In this document: positions 50,765 to 62,709 of the stretch, one piece after another | Numbering within the stretch: the first letter of the stretch is position 1 | Layout of the letters: the number at the start of each line of letters is the position of its first letter | Origin: Istiophorus platypterus | Taxonomy: Eukaryota > Chordata > Actinopteri > Istiophoriformes > Istiophoridae | Direction: 5' to 3' | NCBI GenBank assembly: GCA_016859345.1 | Contig: CM029124.1 | Span: 24,263,980 to 24,327,979, forward strand | Length of the DNA: 64,000 nucleotides | Notes under the pieces: generated by a model | Database searches by the model: none | Told to the model about the DNA's origin: nothing | What the model saw: only the letters and a program-made list of their open reading frames with translations | Position numbers and translations under genes: made by a program

Positions 50765-51590
50765 AAATTACCTTAGACAAACTAAACACAACAGACCACA
50801 TTTGTTTTGTTGAATTGGATTTTTAAGTTAAAAGACTTACCTAAGCAGTTCAAAACATTAATGAATTAAGATCAAATAAACTTTAATTGAGGTCAAATAG
50901 TTTTGCAAGTTCAAACAACCAACTAAGCAGTTACAAATAAACAAATCTAAATCAACCAAACTGAGACAAGGATTTACATGTCATTTAGTCCAGGAAAACA
51001 CTTGTTAGAAGAATGAATTGTATTTTTTACTTAACCTAAAATTTTAAGGCAGTCCTTTCACATATATTTTAAAGTTGAAACAGCAAATTATATTTTACAG
51101 TGTATGGGTTGCTGCTTCAATCCTTTGCTCCTCCTGTCCACACATTTCCTTGAGCTGACAATGATCCCTGAGTTGCTGCCCTTTTTGCATGGGAAAACTG
51201 AGATGCATTGGAAACACACATTCACCTACAGAATTTAATATAGGCATCATCTGGCTGTGGTGTAAAACTGATAGCACTGCATGCATGGGGAAGCTTCTCT
51301 CTCTGGTTGCTTGGCTGGTACTCACACAGTCAAGACTGTGGTATACTGTACAACGGTACACCATGGATTAACAGTCATCACCAAGCACCTTTGGCTGGTT
51401 GTTAGCCTTGATCATTCATACAGAACAGGAAATCCCTGTTAGTCCCGGTGTGTGGACATTTAGGATAGCCATACTAAACTGTGGTGGTTTCAAAGGGAAA
51501 ATCATTTTCCACCTTAGTGTCTGTTTAGAGGTGTTAGGTAGTACAAAGCATATTTGAAAGATATAAGTATTTATGCATGAACGCTGTAAA
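50765..51590. other. Intergenic sequence, no gene recognised
   Basis: AT-rich sequence between two LINE copies, with complex sequence at 51100-51370 but no recognisable protein. Confidence 0.4.
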
Positions 51591-52560
51591 TAGACTTTAG
51601 TTCAGCATTTAACACCATAAAGTCACACAGGCTAGTTGACAAACTTTCCCTGCTCTTGTTGCTGGATCCCGGACCTCCTAATAGAGAGACCACAGACAGG
51701 CTGTGTAGGGCGCAGAACCTCAGGCTCCATCAAGCTTTGTACAGGACCCCCCCCCCCCCCCCCCAGGGTGTGTGCTCAGCCCACCTCTTTTCATATGTGG
51801 TTTACCAAAGTCTTATGAGGTTTTCCTTTCCTTCCTTCCTATCTCCACAGTGGAGATAGCAGAGAACATTGAATTCTTAGGAGTCCAGATCTCTAACAGA
51901 CTCACCTGGTCCTTTAACTGTCAACATAGACTACATTTCCTCTGTAAACTTCAACAGGGACCCCCCTACCCCAACAACAACACCGTTGAGAGAGTTCTGA
52001 GCTACTGTTTCTTCTGCTGCATAAAAGTAAACACCAAAGCCCTGTAGAGGATAGTCAGGATAGTCAAGGCACTGTCTGGGCCAAGAAGTATGCCCACTCT
52101 GCTCACTGCACAGGAGCTTTTCAAGGGGGTATGGTTTTAAAGGGCATACAGTATTGTCAAAAACTCCTCTCATGCTCTCCATGGATTCATTGTAGCCCTG
52201 CCATCAGGCAGCCATCAGGCAGGAGGTACCACAGTATCAGAACCAGAAAAACCAGGCAATATGACTGCTGAATGCAAATACAACATGCACACATATCATC
52301 TGCCAAATGCATCCATGCTCATAAAGACTCACATGCATACACACACAAACACACCACTGAACATGTCAGTATCAAAAGGTCACTCTATAGACCTGGATCA
52401 CTGCAAATCACTCACTCAGTTTGTTGCACATCTGTGTTACCTTATCTGGCAACAGTTAATTTTTATTTCATGTTAAATTCTGTGCTCCTTCTGAAACTTT
52501 TGGGAACATTATTTACAATAAACTCTTCTCACATGTATATATCATGTCATAATGTTTCAT
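51590..52560 (+). pseudogene. LINE reverse-transcriptase relic with C18 run
   Basis: The translation gives CCWIPDLLIERPQTGCVG, LCTGPPPPPPRVCAQPTSF (from STGSPQGCVLSPLLF), then VEIAENIEFLGVQISNRLTW, VLSYCFF and RIVRIVKALSGPRSMPTLLT, ending ALPSGS..RRYHSIR. The order fits a CR1/Jockey-superfamily reverse transcriptase; the palm YADD part is deleted. The G..QG motif has been converted into an 18-C homopolymer (51747-51764). Sequence to about 52560 may be its 3' UTR. Confidence 0.65.
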
Positions 52561-52639
52561 GTTTATTGTAGTGTATTTACTTTTAGTTGTTCTGTCTTTT
52601 TACTTTATCAATTTAGGGGATTTATTGTTTTATGCATCT

Positions 52640-53695
52640 CTCGGACAGAGTAGCCTTGTTCCAGGCTGCTGTGCTGGCCTTGGGTCCTTCACCTGCTCTG
52701 TTGCTTCCAATTGGCTCCATTTCCTCCCAGTAACCAGGATGGTGGTGGCTTGGGCTACCAATGGATCATTTGAATCCATTCGTGTCATCTCCAGTCTTAC
52801 TTTGTTACTCTTGTACTCTGCTGATAGACTGGAGATTGGTAGCTCTAGGACTCCTTTGCCATAGAGCGCTATACTGTTAAGGATTCTGGGAAGACCAAAC
52901 CACTTTCTTGCGTATGAGCTGATCAGTCTCTCCAGTCTTTCCACCTTTGAGACTGAGACTCCATACAGGGTTAGTGGCCACATGAGATGTGGAAGGAGCC
53001 CAAACTGCATACACCAGAGCTTCAGATTGCCAAGGAGTGTGGTTCTGTATGTGTTATCCAGGACATTGACTACATCCCTCCTTAGCTGATCTACTAGTTC
53101 TGTGTCTTTGAGAGAGGCATTGTACCACCAACCTAAGCTCTTCACTCACTTTCCAGAGACAGTTGGAATTGCCTAATTGCCACTGTGAAAGTACTGGTCT
53201 TACTGCTTCTCCTTGATAATGGAGATGGTTCTGGACCTGCTTGGCTTGATTTTCATCTGCAAAAGCTTGATGTTCTCTTGAAGCATTCTCAACAGCCGTA
53301 CAGTATAAGCCGTGGTCACAGTGAGTGTTGTGAGGTCGTTCATGTATGCTCTGACAGGCGGTAGCCTCAGGCCAGGTCTTATGCGCTGTCCCCCAGCCAC
53401 CCATTGAGATGCTCTAATGATCTCCTCCATGGCCATGGTGAACGCTAGTGGGGAGATGGTGCACCCAGCCATGATACCTACTTCCAGATGCTGTGGTGTA
53501 CTCTGCTGTTGAGAACCATAGCTGCACATCCCGGAAGTAGGCTTTGACAAGTCTTGTGAGGGCTGCTGGGACCCTGAAGAAGTCAAAGACAATGCAGAGG
53601 GAGTTGTGTGGGACTGAGCCAAAGACATTGACGAGGTCCAGGAACACCAAATGAGTGTCTGTTTCCTCCTTCTTGGCTACATGGATATGATTCTA
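52640..53695 (-). pseudogene. Non-LTR reverse-transcriptase ORF, frameshifted, palm motif mutated
   Basis: On the minus strand: VFLDLVNVFGSVPHNSL and FFRVPAALTRLVKAYFRDVQ, then a shift to LEVGIMAGCTISPLAFTMAM and RPGLRLPPVRAYMNDLTTLT, then another shift to SLGWWYNASLKDTELVDQLR, LKLWCMQFGLLPHLMWPLTL and RLISSYARKWFGLPRIL. This is a widespread fish reverse-transcriptase family; I cannot assign the clade. The catalytic box at 53335-53346 reads YMND where YMDD is expected. At least two frame breaks confirm a pseudogene. Confidence 0.75.
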
Positions 53696-53699
53696 GATG

Positions 53700-54323
53700 G
53701 TTCTAGCAGACAACAGGAGAAGCTTGAGATACCTGCTTTCTGGATTGATCATACTGTAGTTGCAAAGACAGGCTGTTAGATTCAGTATTTACATTATGAG
53801 AGAAAGCAGTAGTAGCAGCAATCTTGAAGTCTGATATACTGTGTGTATAAACTGTAGTAATAAAATTATTAACACTAACACAAAAGACACAGTTACTGCT
53901 CTCTGAAAAGTCAGTGTCAGCCAGACCTCTGACTGACCTCTGACCAGTTAGCAACCAGAGCTCACTGCACTCTATAATGTGGTCTGTTATTATGATCTAC
54001 TAGAGCTGTTTGAAAGCCTCAGTGGAAATAGAAAAAAGGGAGGGCATGAATAAGTTACTTAAACACAGGAAAAGGAGTAACTGTAACTTCTCATTACCCA
54101 CTTCTGCTGTCACTCATGATTCCAACAATGTTATAAGATGGTGGATTACTATTAACAATGAAGTGACATGGTTTCTAACTCATATGGGCCTGTCAGCAGA
54201 GGACATGTGTATGTACTGTATACAGTATATAAAGGTCGAGAAATCTAGGATACCAGATCATTTTTCCTATACTTTTAAAGCTTGACCTGGTACATATTTC
54301 ACATGTGAGAACACACACACACT

Positions 54324-54364
<41 letters not shown>

Positions 54365-56555
54365 CACAGGCCTCCCAGAGTCAGTGGAGTTCAGATTACA
54401 ACTAGCCACTGACCTCCACTGCCCCTGACTGTTAAATCATAGATTATAGTTACATTAGAGCTCCTTGATCAATGGATCTATGGGACTGTACACAGGAAGC
54501 TAGACAGACAGAAGGGCAGGGAAGCAGTGTGTGTGTATTCATGTTGTCATGGCATTACATTTGTCCGTGCTGCTATTACAGCTCAGCATTTCAGTGTTAT
54601 ATGTTCCTTGTCAACATCATCTCACGGTAGATTTGAGGTTGACAAGACTCTCCCCATTCTCATTCATTTTTGGACTACACCACAGGAAACAGGACCCTGG
54701 AACTCCTGTATGCTAATGTTAAGGGGCTTGCACATTACTTTTTGCACATTTTCATTCTGTACATTTTTCTATTCACCTAGTATATATTTATTATTTTAAC
54801 TATTTCTAATAGTTTTTACTTATTACTTCCTATTGCAATTATAACAAAGCAATTTCCCTTTGAGGATTATTACATTAGCCAGGTCAATTGTCAAGTAATT
54901 GCCTTAATTGCTTCACAATACACAAACATACCACACTATAAATGTATTCAACGTGGGTCAGGTCTTTACACTTGCCTAGCATTTCTCTAGCATCCAACAC
55001 ATTGATTTGAGAACTGACTCTTCACTTACAGTCTAATATACCCCAGAGCTTGACATGTGCCATTGTTAATAGATATTTGTTAAACATAGAATCCATATAC
55101 ATTATTTGCATCATGTGAGTGGTCATAATGTATTGGCTCATCAGTGAATGGTGGTCAGGTGTGTATAACCGATCATCAAATTTTTGTAAACACAACCCGA
55201 TTGTTCCAAATCCAATATTCCAAACAAATGCATTTTTCCGTGGTTGAACTTATAACCTATGTGATGTCACATACCCATATAATACTGCTGCCTTAATCAT
55301 TATCAGTCAAAATAACTACCTTGTCAATGGCTAAAAACAAACTAATAACCCTACCAATGAAAATTACAGAAGACTGAGTGAGTTTCACCAAACAATATTA
55401 CAGTCAGGCATTACAGTCTTACACAAACAGGACTGCATACACACATTCATGCATACTCCAACAGTGGAAATTTACCCTAAAACTGACAATTTGATCCAGA
55501 CACTGTAAAGCAACCATCATGGGCTTACCCACCACAGGTTCTCATTGATTGGCATTGCTGAGGGTCACTGCGAGTCTCTGGTTTATGCCTTTTTCAAAAT
55601 GTGTATGTTTACCTGTGTATCAACTTTACAATGGCTTTGATTTGAAAGTGAGTGAGCTGCACATAAAGGAACTGTTTTGTATTGTTAACCTAAAATTCTT
55701 TTTTAATGCGAGGTTTATTTATGGTGATCCAATGGTGATTCAACAAACCCTCTTCACTGCAAAAACCTTTTTTAAATTGCTTTGTTAATCCTGATGGATA
55801 AATCGAAGCTGAAATGAGGTGACAGTTGATATTTGACTGTAGACTTTATAAAAACTGGGCAATACTTCACCACTCCCTGCTATATGGAAAACCATAATAG
55901 CAATTATGGAAGTTGCCATCCTGCTTTTTTGACAAATTTTGCAAACGTATTCTGCATAGAACAGTCAGGGGGGTGGGATGCCGGCCTGACGGACATGCCC
56001 CCTCAACATGACTGACAGGTGGCCCATCGCTGGAGCTGAGTGGCTTGAGGAGCCACGATGGAAAGATGAACCAGCCAGGACCGATGGGTAGCAAACTAGT
56101 AAATCAGTACTTTCTTGCTTTTGTCTTTGATTACAGGGGTTTGTTTGTAAAGGCACTTGCTTTCATCATGCAGTGTGAATGCTGGATGATTACTAATATG
56201 ATGAAGCCCACATTTATACTCAAGCTACAAATTAATTCACTGATTGAATCCCTGTGACTAAAATTGATTTTTTTTAATGAGAAATTTAATATGTAAAAAA
56301 AGATTTATTCATATGAAAAAAACATAACTGAGGGCAGTTATTGAAGACAAGCAGCTTTGTAGTCAATTGCATTAATCTGTCTTTTAATTCTTATTTAGCC
56401 ACCCACTTTCTGAGTATGTTTAGATGTGTGCATGTGATCCTGTGTGTGAGAGAGTGTGATGCCTGACTGCACTTGTGTTTTGTGAAACTCAGTCTTTAGT
56501 TGTTTTGACGATATGAGTATTACATGTGACATCTTTGCACAGTTTTTCGAGTTCC
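53700..56555. other. Intergenic sequence, no gene recognised
   Basis: Includes a (CA)n tract at 54311-54363, a possible transposon-end phrase ggtcataatgtattggctca at 55122-55141, and a GC-rich block at 55965-56100 with no recognisable protein. Otherwise unique AT-rich sequence. Confidence 0.45.
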
Positions 56556-56559
56556 CCGG

Positions 56560-59222
56560 GTAAAAACTGAACAAACATTTTTCGTGTCACTTCCTGCTGC
56601 CGGCGCTCGTACAACCAGAAGTTTGGTACAAGGGTACTTGTAGTAAATGTAGTTTATTTTCAGCGATGGAGACTAGGCTCAGTGAATCGGAGGCACGGCT
56701 TCACACCACGGAAAACAAATCATTAGCAACAGTAGTTAGCCAGCCCCCGGTAGCCGGTGCGAGCCGTCCTAGCGTAGCTGCAATCCCCCCAAGCAGTCGG
56801 CAAGTCAGGGCAGCTGGTGACGGTCCGTAATAAGAAGTGGAGCCCGAGAAAAAAGCCTGTGATACAGCACCAACCAGTCCATGTTTCAAATGGATTCTCC
56901 CACTCAACGATACACCCGCCGAGAAACAACTGTGGTTATCGGCAGCTCTGTTTTAAGAGATGCGAAGTTAGCGACACCGGCAACCATAGTTAAACGTCTT
57001 CCTGGGGCCAGGGTTGGCGACAATGAATCATATTTAAAACTGATGGCTAAGGATAAGCGTAAATATAGCAAGATTGTTATTCAAGTCGGCAGTAACAACA
57101 CTCAAACCTATCAGAGGTTAAAAAATATTAACCTAGAGTCAGCAGAGGACATGCGCATAGACAATGTCAGACTGTAGTTTTCTCTGGGCTTTGACCAGCG
57201 GCGATATGTACAACTGAATGTCATCATTCCATGCTTTCAATTTCTATCTGAATTCTCAGAGTCTCAACCTTATGCATTAGTACAGACAAAATATTATTGT
57301 TGGCAATTTCAGTATTCATGTAGACGTTGATAGTGGTAGCCGTTTCAGCACTGTGTTTATCTCACTTTCAGATTCAGTTGGATTTGCCCAAAGGGTAAAT
57401 AAACCCACTCATTGTTTTAACCACATCCTCGACCCTGTTCTGACATATGGCATAAAAATTGAACAGTTAATGGTCTTTTCACAGAATCCTCTTCTCTCTG
57501 ACCACTGTTTAATAACCTTTGAACTTCTATTACTGGATTACACACATTAGGGAAAAATGTCTTTACTAGACGTCTACCTGATAGAGCTATGGCTAAATTT
57601 AAAGATGTGATTCCATCAGTGCTAAATTCACTGCCATATCACAATATAACAGAAAACTCATATGCCAACTTTAGCCCCTCTGAGATATTGCTTCAGGCTC
57701 AATGAGAACAACACTTGATTCTATTGCCCCTTGAAAAAAGAGGATAATAAAACAAAGGAAGTTCGCTCCATGGTTTAACTCCCAAACCCTTATATCAAAG
57801 CAAAAAACACAAAAAATTGAAAGGATATGGCGGTAAACTAACCTGGAAATATCTAGGACCAGCATCAGGAATCTTGGGAGTTGTCCTTGATCAGGACCTT
57901 TAACTCCTTTAACTCCCACATTAAAAAAATTTCAAGGACTGCCTTTTTTCACCTTCGTAATATCGCAAAAATCAGGCACATCCTTTCTTAAAATGACACA
58001 GAAAAACTAGTACATGTTTTGTTACTTCTAGGCTCGATTATTGCAACTCCTATTATCAGACTGTCCCAATAAAACATTAAATAGTCTCCAGCTGATTCAG
58101 GATGCTGCTGTGAGAGTATTAACAAGAACCAGAATAAGAGATATCTCTTATTCTCCATATATCTCCTGTGTTAGCTTCTCTGCATTGGCTCCCTGAGAAA
58201 TCCAGAATACAATTTAAAACCCTCCTCCTCACCTACAAATCCCTTAATGGCCAGGCACCAGCCTATCTTAAAGAGCTCACAGAACCTCATTATCCCAGTA
58301 GAACACTTCACTCCCAGAATGCAGACCTACTAGTGGTTCCTAGAGTCTCCACAAGCAGAATGGGAGGCAGAGCCTTCAGGTATCAGGCTCCTCTGCTGTG
58401 GAACCATCTTCCAGTTTGGGTCTGGGAGGCAGACACCCTCTCCACATTTAGAGTCGGCTTAAATCCTTCCTCTTTGATATAACTTATGGTTAGAACTGGC
58501 TCAGCATTAGCTTGAGCTGTCCCCTCACTATACTGCTATAGGCCTAGACTGCTTGGGGACTTCCCATGATGCACCGAGCTCCTCTCTTTCCTTTGCCTTT
58601 CCTCCTCTCTCCACGTGCGCATTAACATCTAAAAAAATGCTCATTACTAACTGTCCTTCTCTCTCTGCAGTTTTGTGCTTCCTCGTCTCTCTCCTCTTCC
58701 TCCTGTCACTTTCTGCAGGTTGTTTCTGATGCTCCTGAGTCTGGATCCATGGCTGCAGATCATCTACTGCCCCATGAGCCTGATCAACACCCTCTGCTCT
58801 AATTATTATGATTACTATTGTTACCATTTCATTTAGAGCTATTAGTAATATTAGTAGCCCTGTTAGTATAACTACATTATATATAGCTATTAGTCCCATT
58901 ATTGTGCTAGGCTCTCTCTCCTCCCTCCTGCCCCTCCCCCCATAGTCTCTCTCTCTCTCTCCCTCATTCTCTCTCTCTCTCTCAACCCAGCCAGTCGAGG
59001 CAGATGAACTCCCACCATGAACTGAGATCCATTCAACATTTCTACCTGTTAAAAGGGAGTTTTAGTTGCTGCTGTCATCAAGTTCTTGCTCATGGTGGTA
59101 TGTTGGGTCTCTGTAAATAATAACTGTAAAGAGTCTGGTCTAGACCTGCTCTATATGAAAAGTGCCCTGAGATAACTTCTCTTATAATATGGTGCTATGC
59201 AAATTAAATTGAACTGAATTGA
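56560..59222 (+). pseudogene. L2/CR1-like LINE, copy B, internally deleted
   Basis: The element keeps a 5' part and a 3' part. ORF1 starts near 56666 with METRLSESEARLHTTENKS (short coiled-coil). It is frameshifted, then at 56881-57175 shows an SGNH-esterase-like domain: TVVIGSSVLRDAKLATPATI, then YSKIVIQVGSNNT (the usual Asp of GxND is Asn). Endonuclease C-terminal remnants follow at 57350-57720 (RVNKPTHCFNHILDPVLTYG, LLSDHCLITFE, SLPYHNITENSYANFSPSE). After about 57840 the sequence jumps to the reverse-transcriptase C-terminus: LDYCNS, then at 58168-58479 LASLHWLPEKSRIQFKTLLL, ending WNHLPVWVWEADTLSTFRVG. A 3' UTR follows with a short AATTGAACTGAATTG tail. The RT palm and most of the polymerase are deleted. 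Confidence 0.8.
58935..58982 (+). repeat. (CT)n tract in LINE 3' UTR
   Basis: Two CT runs separated by ccctcatt; the same GA/CT-rich segment occurs in copy A near 49715-49740 on the opposite strand. Confidence 0.8.
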
Positions 59223-59224
59223 AC

Positions 59225-59900
59225 ATATACAGTGAATCACAACACAAAACATTTAATATCTAGATTTTTATTTCATCTTAACTAGAATCTTTACCAGTTT
59301 TCTAGTTTTCTTTACTTATTTTCCTGTAAAAGCACAAATAAAAGTAAAAATTGTGCTGGATTCTCTCTTTACTTTTCACTTAATACTGTCAGTTAACACT
59401 GTAAATTGATTTGAGCAATTATTAGAATTTGAACAGATATTGACATGACATGTTTAAACATGTCTCATCTCAGTATTTACATTTTGTTAACTTATTGTAG
59501 TATAGGCATTCTTTCCAGTCTCAGTTATGTTATCATGCCTACCGTATTAATAATGAATCACACATTTTCTAATCCCTCTGCTGCTAGAGTAAATTCAAGT
59601 TGCTGCAATCTGAAGTTCAAAAGCAGTTCAGCTCTGCACAGCTGGAGAACAGCCTTTTATACTTAGTTCCAAAAGCCTGTAGCTACTAAGAGTCCTGTAA
59701 CCAGGCATTAATAATAATATGGTGACTGAGACAGTTAATTTCTGTCAGTGGTCTATTTCTCATTAATACAAGCACTCATATGGAGGAAAAGAAAAAACAT
59801 CAAAACTCACATATTAACTTCATGATAAATATCTGACTAGCTAGGTTTCATTCAGCAGCATTTGCAGTTACTTTTTCTGCTTTGACTGTGTCATTTTATA
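59225..59900. other. Intergenic sequence, no gene recognised
   Basis: AT-rich, unique-looking. Confidence 0.4.
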
Positions 59901-60201
59901 TTTAACTCTAATATACTGATTTTGATTTCTGTGAACCACCACGCTAGCTTTTACCAAACACTGCCACCACACCTCTACTTGAGGGACGGGTCCAAGACAT
60001 CCCTCCAACCCAAAAAGTTCAAGTCCAGATGGATGGATGGAAGGAGTCAGGAGGTGGGATTCACAGGGAGGGCACCTTAGGTGGTCGGCCGACTGGCTGA
60101 AGAGGAACAGAGTTGAGAACATAGGGCAGGTGGCCCATAGATCAAATGGACAGACACAGCCAATCCAGAGGACATCACAAAAGCAGGAGAGACAGTCAAA
60201 A

Positions 60202-60582
60202 CTAGAAGAAAGCAGGAAAAGCCCTTCTGGAGGTCAGGCAGGAGGCTGATGGCAAAGGCAGGTTCCCTTCAGAGGCTGGCAACTGGAGTATTGTGCAGGC
60301 AGCCTGATAATTTGGTGGAGTATCCTCAGATGGGAATACAGCTCTAGGAGAAGGCTGGTCAACAGCAGAATTGACAGCATCATCATCAGGTTGGTTGTTG
60401 GTGCCTGAGATGACAGGCAATGGAACAGCCTTGTTGTCGCTGGCAGTGACAGAGTCGGCAAAGACCCACAAATCAGAAACAGACCCAGGAACAGGGAAGA
60501 CGTTGACTGGGACAACCGACTTGGGAGCACACAGAATGTAAGCTGGAACCCCCAAATGAAGACCAGACTTAGGAACAGGCAT
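60202..60582 (-). other. 126-codon open frame of unknown nature
   Basis: This minus-strand frame begins MPVPKSGLHLGVPAYILCAP and is rich in Pro, Val, Ser and Asp (PLPVISGTNNQPDDDAVN), without a recognisable domain or signal. A second frame of 120 codons overlaps it. The surrounding GC-rich block (59940-60600) may be an unclassified transposable element rather than a host gene. Confidence 0.2.
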
Positions 60583-60858
60583 GACGTCTCTTCCATTTTT
60601 CTCCTGTTAAAGTTTTTTGGGGAGTTTTTTTATTAGCTGGATTAAAGGTCTAAAGGCAGACAATGTAATATGATGAACATATAGTGGAACAACTTGAGGT
60701 TTAAACTTTGTGACAATGGGCAAGAGCTGAATAACCAATAGAGAGCAGACTGTAGCCTATGCTGTAGCTGACACCATAGTTTATGCAATATGAATCCGCC
60801 ATAGCCTACGTCATAGCCTGACGTGCGCCTACCAAAAAAGTAAGTATGTGTCTCACCA

Positions 60859-61763
60859 ATGTGGACATCTTGCACTGTGATCAATCAGCTTGGTAGCATG
60901 GCATTTCCTCCCACAAATTTCTGGCTTCTCCTTCATTGCTGCCATTTTCGAATTAGCTACAAAGAAATGAGCACACATGGACCAAGTCTTGGAGACATGA
61001 TCGAGGAACTTAGAAAGTATGTGCAACTGATGACTCCCCTTCGTAACATTTTAAAGTCTGCCAGATGGCAGCCAATTTTTGGTGAGAGATTTCCCCAAAC
61101 ATGAGTCTCGAAGTCACAGAATGTACAAGGAGGTGAAAGATTATCAGGGACAAATACATTTGTCTCTGCAAAAAACTCACCATAAGGAGCCTGGACTTTT
61201 TATTTGTTTCTGTCCTGACCCTGGCTAGCAATGCTATCAAGTTGTTAACACAGCATATTTATTTGGACATAATGCTTTCATGAAAAAAACGTAATATGTA
61301 ATAGCTTGCATTTATATCTGGCTTGCTCATAATACAAGCACAATGACTAATATCCTGCCAGTGTAGCCAAATGCCATTTTCTTAGCTCTACCACTACGTG
61401 CATAGTCAGTGAAACAGTATATTACCTGTATGTATAATTACAAAAACTAACATTAAGTTTTTTGCTAGTTCTTTCACAATCCCAGGATGAACATGATTCA
61501 AGCTCCTCAACCTGCAGCACTGCATCTGAGGAAAACCCACCACCAGAAGTTGACCAAACCTTCCAGCCAGCTCCTCAGTCCCCAAGGCCAAGGATGGCAC
61601 AGAAAATGAAGAGAACAGGATGACACGATTTCAAAGGAGTTTGCCCAGTACAAGGAATGGAGGGTGGAACTGCAACAGAGACTGCTGCTGGAGAATGACA
61701 AGGTCTCCAAATTTGGTCAAACTGGTGCAGACATGTTGTTTGAGGCTGTATGAGGTGAATGTA
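60859..61763 (+). pseudogene. Harbinger accessory (MADF/Myb-like) gene relic
   Basis: The downstream part translates as SQSQDEHDSSSSTCSTASEE then NPPPEVDQTFQPAPQSPRPR, MAQKMKRTG, and in another frame FAQYKEWRVELQQRLLLEND, ending near LFEAV at 61737-61751. An acidic Ser-rich linker followed by a Glu/Gln-rich helical tail is common in Harbinger accessory proteins. The DNA-binding part upstream is too decayed to identify. Several frame breaks. Confidence 0.45.
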
Positions 61764-61950
61764 ACAAGCTATGTTTTATGTGCACAAACTTCTGTTTGAG
61801 AGGCAGCAGCAGCTGCATTATACAATCCCTTGATGATCTATCCCTTTGCAATATTGTTACAACGTACTTTTTCATTTTCTATATGCTATTTAATTTTTTA
61901 ATAATTATTAACTGTTCATGATAGATAGTAGTTTGTATGATTTTGAAAAC

Positions 61951-61955
<5 letters not shown>

Positions 61956-62010
<55 letters not shown>
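61956..62010 (+). repeat. (AT)n microsatellite, left copy
   Basis: About 55 bp of AT repeat immediately before the left copy of the 269-bp direct repeat. Confidence 0.97.
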
Positions 62011-62014
<4 letters not shown>

Positions 62015-62279
62015 CTTTGTTATAGCTAGTTATTTAAATTTTCTATTTGAAACATTTGCATCTTTTACATTTTGCCTGTTTCAGCAAATAAACAACAATA
62101 CCTGCGTTTGGTTACATGTTAATTATAGGTTAATTTATTTACACAACTCACAAATTAAAACTTTCCTGACCAAGTTGACCGCAAAGCACTGTCGTTCTGC
62201 CATGGCACAATATCCTGGCATAATTGAAAGAGAACCATCGGATCATTTTTGACACCTTGGGTGATGGAATGGCACCTTG
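62011..62279 (+). repeat. 269-bp direct repeat, copy 1
   Basis: Identical to 63732-64000 except for one base (G at 62241, C at 63962). It covers the 3' part of the Harbinger transposase relic and its flank. Confidence 0.97.
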
Positions 62280-62675
62280 TAAGGTAACGACGGTCTGGAG
62301 GTTCTAGGAAATTTGTGTTCCCTGCCATGGCTCTTCATCACTCGCCTGGCGGAAGGGTCCCTTTAGCATTTGTTTCTGCAAAATTAGATGTATCTGCTAA
62401 CAGGTGTGGTGACTTCATCAGTGTATGCCAGGTAGTTGTGTAGAGCAACACAAGCTTTAACAACATTCACTGTTTTGTCAGGCAGAAATTCTGGGGATTG
62501 TCCATCGTCATTATCCCCCTACACCATGGGGAACTGGTATCTAGCATTGCAGGTAGCCGTTAGGACAATGGAGTGTGCACCCCCGTAGTTGAAGTAGTAG
62601 CTCCTGGCATGTGGTGGTGCTTTGATGTTAACATGTTTTCTCTCTACAAAAATTAGCTGCCAGTCTCTGTCTGAG
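62160..62675 (-). pseudogene. Harbinger transposase (DDE_Tnp_4/HARBI1-like) relic
   Basis: On the minus strand from about 62675: DWQLIFVERKHVNIKAPPHA, RSYYFNYGGAHSIVLTATCN, ARYQFPMV (the DDE core block around GKHV..APP...YFNYKK.FSIVL). It is followed directly by PEFLPDKTVNVVKACVALHN then YLAYTDEV, the C-terminal block. The part between them, which should contain the remaining catalytic acids, is missing. The rest to about 62160 fits the decayed C-terminus (RRVMKSHGREHKFPRTSRPS). Confidence 0.7.
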
Positions 62676-62709
62676 GGGCCATGTCTGCGCACTGATGTGA
62701 GACAAATCG

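Larger units (their letters stand above)
60700..62700. mobile_element. PIF/Harbinger DNA transposon remnant, two divergent gene relics
   Basis: The left end (60721-60840) has the gtagctgacaccatag, gccatagcctacgtcatagc and gacgtgcgcctacc phrases typical of fish Harbinger ends. A plus-strand relic follows (accessory Myb/MADF-like gene) and a minus-strand relic of the transposase lies at the right. This two-gene, opposite-strand layout is characteristic of the superfamily. Exact terminal repeats and target-site duplication were not identified. Confidence 0.6.

Noticed and set aside
50650..50801. Apparent signal peptide MKKVLVLLLLTLSSLFQG
   Set aside because: It runs in frame into LINE reverse-transcriptase sequence and is better explained as part of that element.
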